NCBI RefSeq assembly: GCF_910589235.1
Contig: NC_060964.1
Span: 8,177,707 to 8,241,706, forward strand
Source of the DNA: Vespa crabro
Lineage: Eukaryota > Arthropoda > Insecta > Hymenoptera > Vespidae
Length of the DNA: 64,000 nucleotides
Direction: 5' to 3'
Shown here one piece after another: positions 60,040 to 64,000 of the stretch. The position numbers and the translations under genes are program-made. The notes below the pieces were generated by a model, which saw nothing but the letters and a program-made list of their open reading frames with translations, did no database searches and was not told the DNA's origin. Within the stretch, counting starts at the first letter, position 1. Each line of letters starts with the position of its first letter.

Positions 60040-61665
60040 ATGTATTTATGTTACGTACATATACTTATCTATATAGGCACATACATTTGTATGCATTTTT
60101 CTAACGTTTACCTCGCTCATGCCCGTTCTATTGGTGTAAGGATTGTAGAATAGTGCCATACTTTTATGAGCTAATAATAACATCAAAGCGTTAAATGCTC
60201 GTACTCCGTGCACTATTGTTATATCCCCTTCAATTCTTTCCAATGAGATAAGTTTTTGAAAATTGCGTTTCAGCGAAAAGGATAAAAGAATTTCGCTTGT
60301 CGACAATTTACGATGATCGTAATATGCAGCAATCAGAGTTAATACTGCCGCAGAAACGAAGAAAATACTGTAACAAGATAAAATAACGATAAATAAATTA
60401 TTTAATCATATCAAAATTGAAATTGAATTCAACCGAATGACGACAATAGTATATGTCATTTATTTTCTACCTCACGAAAATGGTTTCTCTTGGAAGTGGC
60501 TGATTATTTTTCATCTGACACATCTCTCGATCGACACGAACCGAAATCTTTAATCCACTTTGAGATGTGTATTTGGATAGGGTATCGCGAAGGGAGATCT
60601 CAACGTCACGAAAGGAACAAGATGCTGGTGTACAGACGGCCCAATTTACTGTACTGAAACGTGGTACTCTATGTCCTGGCTACATAGATACAAAGTATAA
60701 ATTAAATGAATATAAATTAATATCGATATTTTATCTCAATGATCGTATTTTGACAATCATATGAAATAGATTCTTTTCTTTAAGTATACGTATATGCATT
60801 CATAGCGTACGTACGTACTTACATCTGTTACGTTGCTTCTGATGATGTAATGAGAATGAAGAAGACGATGAAGATGCTTCAAATCAGGTCGAGATTCATC
60901 AATGTCCAATTGCAAATAAGCCAAACAATATTGTCCCTGAATACCATCGTTTCCCACGGTTTCGATACATTCATCGAAATCACCGAGTTGATTCACATTA
61001 CCATTTAAAAGACCAGAAGGTATCTTAGCCGTTGCATCATACACTGAGAAAAGAATAATTAATCATTTCTAATGACATAAATTACATGCGTACTTTTTAC
61101 TTATACATTCTCAATGGAGAAAGTATTTCGAATTGGTAAAACTTTGGAGATCCTGATAAAAAACGAAAGGTTTACGATCGATAGGTGACAACAAGAGAAA
61201 TCTGCGAAGAAAAAATAACGAAAGCAACGCTGGTTTTCGTATTGTTGCGTACAAGTACACCGGCGCATACAAAAGAGGAAAGCATCTTGATATTCGTTGA
61301 CAGAAACCTTTATATAATCTATCGGCCATTCTTTATTGTGAAAGATTAACAAGGAACGAAATGTTGCTGAATTTCGAATATTTTTAGTTCGACATCTACG
61401 CTAAATTATTTCATTCTAAATTTCTCTAATGTGTTAAAAATGATAACGTGTCGTCATTATCTTTTTTTTTTTTTTATAGAATGCATGTATGACAAATAAT
61501 AACGCTTACTTTTCAAAGCCCACAAAGTGAATTTATTGAGCTCCCGATGGAATTTTTCAGCATCCCTTTTGCATTCTGTACTAACACTACCTGCACCAGG
61601 ATCATATGCAGGTACAATTTTTAACAATCTACTAGCTTCCAGATCGATTTCCTCGGTGAAGGTAT
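58189..61665 (-). CDS. Nose resistant to fluoxetine protein 6-like acyltransferase (5' end missing)
   Basis: Eleven minus-strand exons (61665-61510, 61043-60823, 60679-60471, 60367-60112, 59855-59695, 59619-59451, 59354-59161, 59082-58953, 58877-58685, 58610-58465, 58335-58189) encode about 659 residues plus a stop, but the first exon starts in mid-codon, so at least one upstream exon with the start and signal peptide is missing. The N-terminal NRF domain is cysteine-rich (YCLAYLQLD, VCTPASCSFRDVE). The acyltransferase-3 membrane domain follows, with IVHGVRAFNALMLLLAHKSM, GRAASLYTDPFIMLSGLLTAY, WWRNFLFIHNY and THHVGIDTQLFALSP. The worm namesake moves lipids and yolk in intestine and alters drug response; in insects the family is expanded and substrates are unknown. 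One intron uses a GC donor. Confidence 0.92.
59954..60032. repeat. Compound (TA)n-(TG)n microsatellite in an NRF-6 intron
   Basis: About 20 TA units followed by about 19 TG units, located about 100 bases upstream (minus strand) of exon 5. Confidence 0.9.
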
Positions 61666-61814
61666 CTGAAAAGATAAATATTCACTTTATTTCTTTTTAC
61701 TTTCTCTCTTTTTATTAATTAAAAATAATTTTCAAATTATCTCACGGATACTCAATGTTCTTCTAACAAACGTTCTTTACAAAAATTAATGAGAACTATA
61801 AATATACATATACA

Positions 61815-61853
<39 letters not shown>

Positions 61854-64000
61854 GGTATATATAAATTTAAATATGTTACGAATTAACATCACGGCTTTGG
61901 TTTCTTTTTTTGCTAATAAAAAGTTTTACGTAACATGATTCATTGATTTCTTTTCCCTTTCGATCGTTCCATTCTCCCTTCGAATTCATTGTGATGTAAG
62001 TAGTCCAGGGTTGATCCATTGTAAGTATATCTCTCATATCATTTAAATCTATATTATTATTATTCTATAATTTGTGTATATATGTTAATATAATTCAGTT
62101 ATAATATATATATATATATATTTTTTCGATATCGAACTTAATTCTAAATTACAAAGCCGATAATTTTTCCTATCAAGAACTCGTATAAATTGATTTATCG
62201 ATAGAACAGTCGATTGTCCTAGTTTCCTTTTTTATCATTGTCGTGACATGATCATTGATGTAACCTTACAACAATCTATCGATCTAATGATTGATTAGAA
62301 CCGGATATATCATAAGTATCGATCTCTATTTGAATGACACGCATTGATCTTATACAAAGCAACGACAACTACAGAGAAGAGGAAATTTGTAAAGATTTTT
62401 CTCAAGTCAAGGATTAATTACGCCTAAAAGCTGCAACGCGATTAGCTCGTACGCCTGGATCTATTCTTGCGATCTAAAGATTCAAGAGAATAAATTCAAA
62501 ATTTATCCTATCTTACATCATATATTATGTCAGACGGATCATTTGTTATATCAATCTAATATAACAATCTTATCAAGATCCATACATTTTCGTTTTATTT
62601 AAATATTGATATAATTCTTTACGAAGATAAAATTGATGTGTTTGAAAGAAACTAATTGGATAACTGAAAAGCTTTAAGAAATTATTGTTTGCGGATTTCT
62701 TATTTACTGAAAAATCAAAGTTTACATAATGACGATGTTGCCCAAGAATGTATTTATTCATTTTTCCATTCGCGTCCTCAAATCGTTGAGATTCTAGTCA
62801 TAAGGTACTAATCGTAAGTGCTAATAAATTGGAAACTGTTTGCCGTTAGAGTTTCGCAATTCAATCGACAGACCGTCTAGAATTGGTATTATTTCATCAG
62901 TAGTACGTTGCATTACACCGGTCAATGAAGTCGTGAAAATCTAATACAAAGTTTCGTCAATTTTAAGCTAGATCACAGGATGTAACGCAATGATCGTGAC
63001 GTTCTATTTATGGATCGCGATTGTGTTTATTTAATTATTGGTTAATCGATAATACGAATAGATTTCCATTTTTTATACAATGACAATTTCGAGATCGTCG
63101 ATCGTATAGTTTCAATAACCATATGCATATTTATATTATTTTATATAGATACGATTTATTTGATTAATAACTAACAATTCATTTTGTATTTATTTCTATT
63201 CTCAACCTTCCTCTTTCTTTGCGAGTTGTAATAATTTCAAGTACCTGAGAGAAAGCCAATGAACTCATTGACATAAATGGAAAATGTTTACGAATCAAAG
63301 TTTAATAGTGAATAGGAAAAGGTTATATTTTTAATCGTTTGATATCTTACGCGTTGCTCGTTTTTTTTTTTTTTTTTCATTCATCATCGTCCACATAATG
63401 GTGTTTTTAATTTTTATTTTTCCGAGATTTTTTTTTCAATATCTTCTATCCTCCTCCATGCAATTTATTTCCAATCGAACATCCGTTTTTACTATATTAT
63501 ATTATAACCGATAATCCTTTCAATATGCAAATTAATCTCTCTCTCTCTCTCTCTCTCCATTTCTGAGGTCGATCATTTTTTCTTGATCCTTGTAATGTCT
63601 TCATTGCATACACACCTATCGATTGATGTGAAAGGCATTTCACGTGTACAAAGAATGAATGGCTTACGAAGGACTTTCGCTTTTTATAAAATATACAAGC
63701 ATGACACTTTTCGTCGTTATGTCTATTGTAAAATTGCTATTAACTTTTTTATCTTTTTATTTTTCCATTTTTTATTTTCTTTTTTTATTTGCGCGCTCAA
63801 TAAACAAGGAAATAGATCGCCTCAACGAAGAATAGAGTTTTTATGTATCTCGTTATGGGTCATTTCTTACTTATTTATGACCATGGTGTGGCACAAAATT
63901 TTGCGGTAAACCAATAAACGTAAAAAAAAAAATATTAACGAACGTTGAAATATTAGCTCGTTTATCATGTTTTTTTTTATTATCATCAAAGTGCATTAAC
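61666..64000. other. Probable 5' flank or first intron of NRF-6, no exon identified
   Basis: Because the NRF-6 model begins in mid-codon at 61665, the sequence just right of it must be intron. I searched for a minus-strand signal-peptide exon with a phase-1 donor and found none I could support. Simple repeats: (TA)n at about 61816-61846, (CT)n at about 63537-63556, poly-T near 63,361-63,377. The plus-strand frame at 63583-63909 has no family resemblance. Confidence 0.5.

Noticed and set aside
61101..61352. Overlapping minus-strand frames between NRF-6 exons 1 and 2
   Set aside because: They sit inside an intron whose flanking exons join cleanly in phase 1, and they match no family.
63583..63909. 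108-codon plus-strand frame near the right edge
   Set aside because: T-rich, no recognisable motif, opposite to the NRF-6 gene; likely chance.
1..64000. CRISPR arrays, prokaryotic operons, viral or transposase genes
   Set aside because: No spaced direct repeats, no Shine-Dalgarno operons, and no transposase, reverse transcriptase or integrase motifs were seen in the open frames.

Overview
The window is about 64 kb of AT-rich, intron-rich eukaryotic nuclear DNA with (TA)n, (TC)n and poly-A/T microsatellites. Every recognisable gene is an animal gene with GT-AG introns, many under 150 bp. Compact genes, a Wnt11 orthologue (from family knowledge, absent from Drosophila) and the gene set point to an insect. 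I favour Hymenoptera, possibly a bee or vespid wasp, but composition alone cannot settle this. No bacterial system, CRISPR array, rRNA gene or convincing tRNA is visible.

Layout. 0.9-1.15 kb: a TATA-driven first exon on the minus strand whose gene runs off the left edge. 4.7-7.1 kb (+): CDC40/PRP17 splicing factor. 8.2-10.8 kb (+): TMEM181-like seven-pass membrane protein. 12.8-15.2 kb (+): Rab8. 16.5-17.6 kb (-): unrecognised coiled-coil protein. 18.0-19.5 kb (-): CLP1 RNA kinase. 20.7-21.6 kb (+): isopentenyl-diphosphate isomerase. 22.8-25.8 and 26.9-29.5 kb (+): tandem arylsulfatase B-like pair, the first lacking the catalytic cysteine. 32.7-42.0 kb (+): Wnt11 with a 5.4 kb first intron in a visibly GC/CpG-richer region. 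42.5-45.7 kb (-): EFHC1/2-type DM10 protein of ciliary doublet microtubules. 46.8-52.8 kb (-): extended synaptotagmin with three alternative C2A exons. 53.5-56.6 kb (+): Serinc. 58.2-61.7 kb (-): nose-resistant-to-fluoxetine (NRF-6) acyltransferase, 5' end missing. 61.7-64 kb: no recognisable exon.

Coding models were built by hand: each splice was chosen so that phase and family similarity agree, and every complete model sums to a whole number of codons. Most genes are unrelated housekeeping or developmental loci. Two neighbourhoods may be functionally meaningful: the divergent Esyt2/Serinc pair (both membrane-lipid proteins, 692 bp between start codons), and the tandem sulfatases.

The most interesting signals are (1) three same-phase alternative exons that rewrite the calcium-binding end of the E-Syt C2A domain and cannot be co-included without breaking the frame, and (2) an otherwise intact arylsulfatase whose formylglycine cysteine has become serine, next to a paralogue that keeps it.
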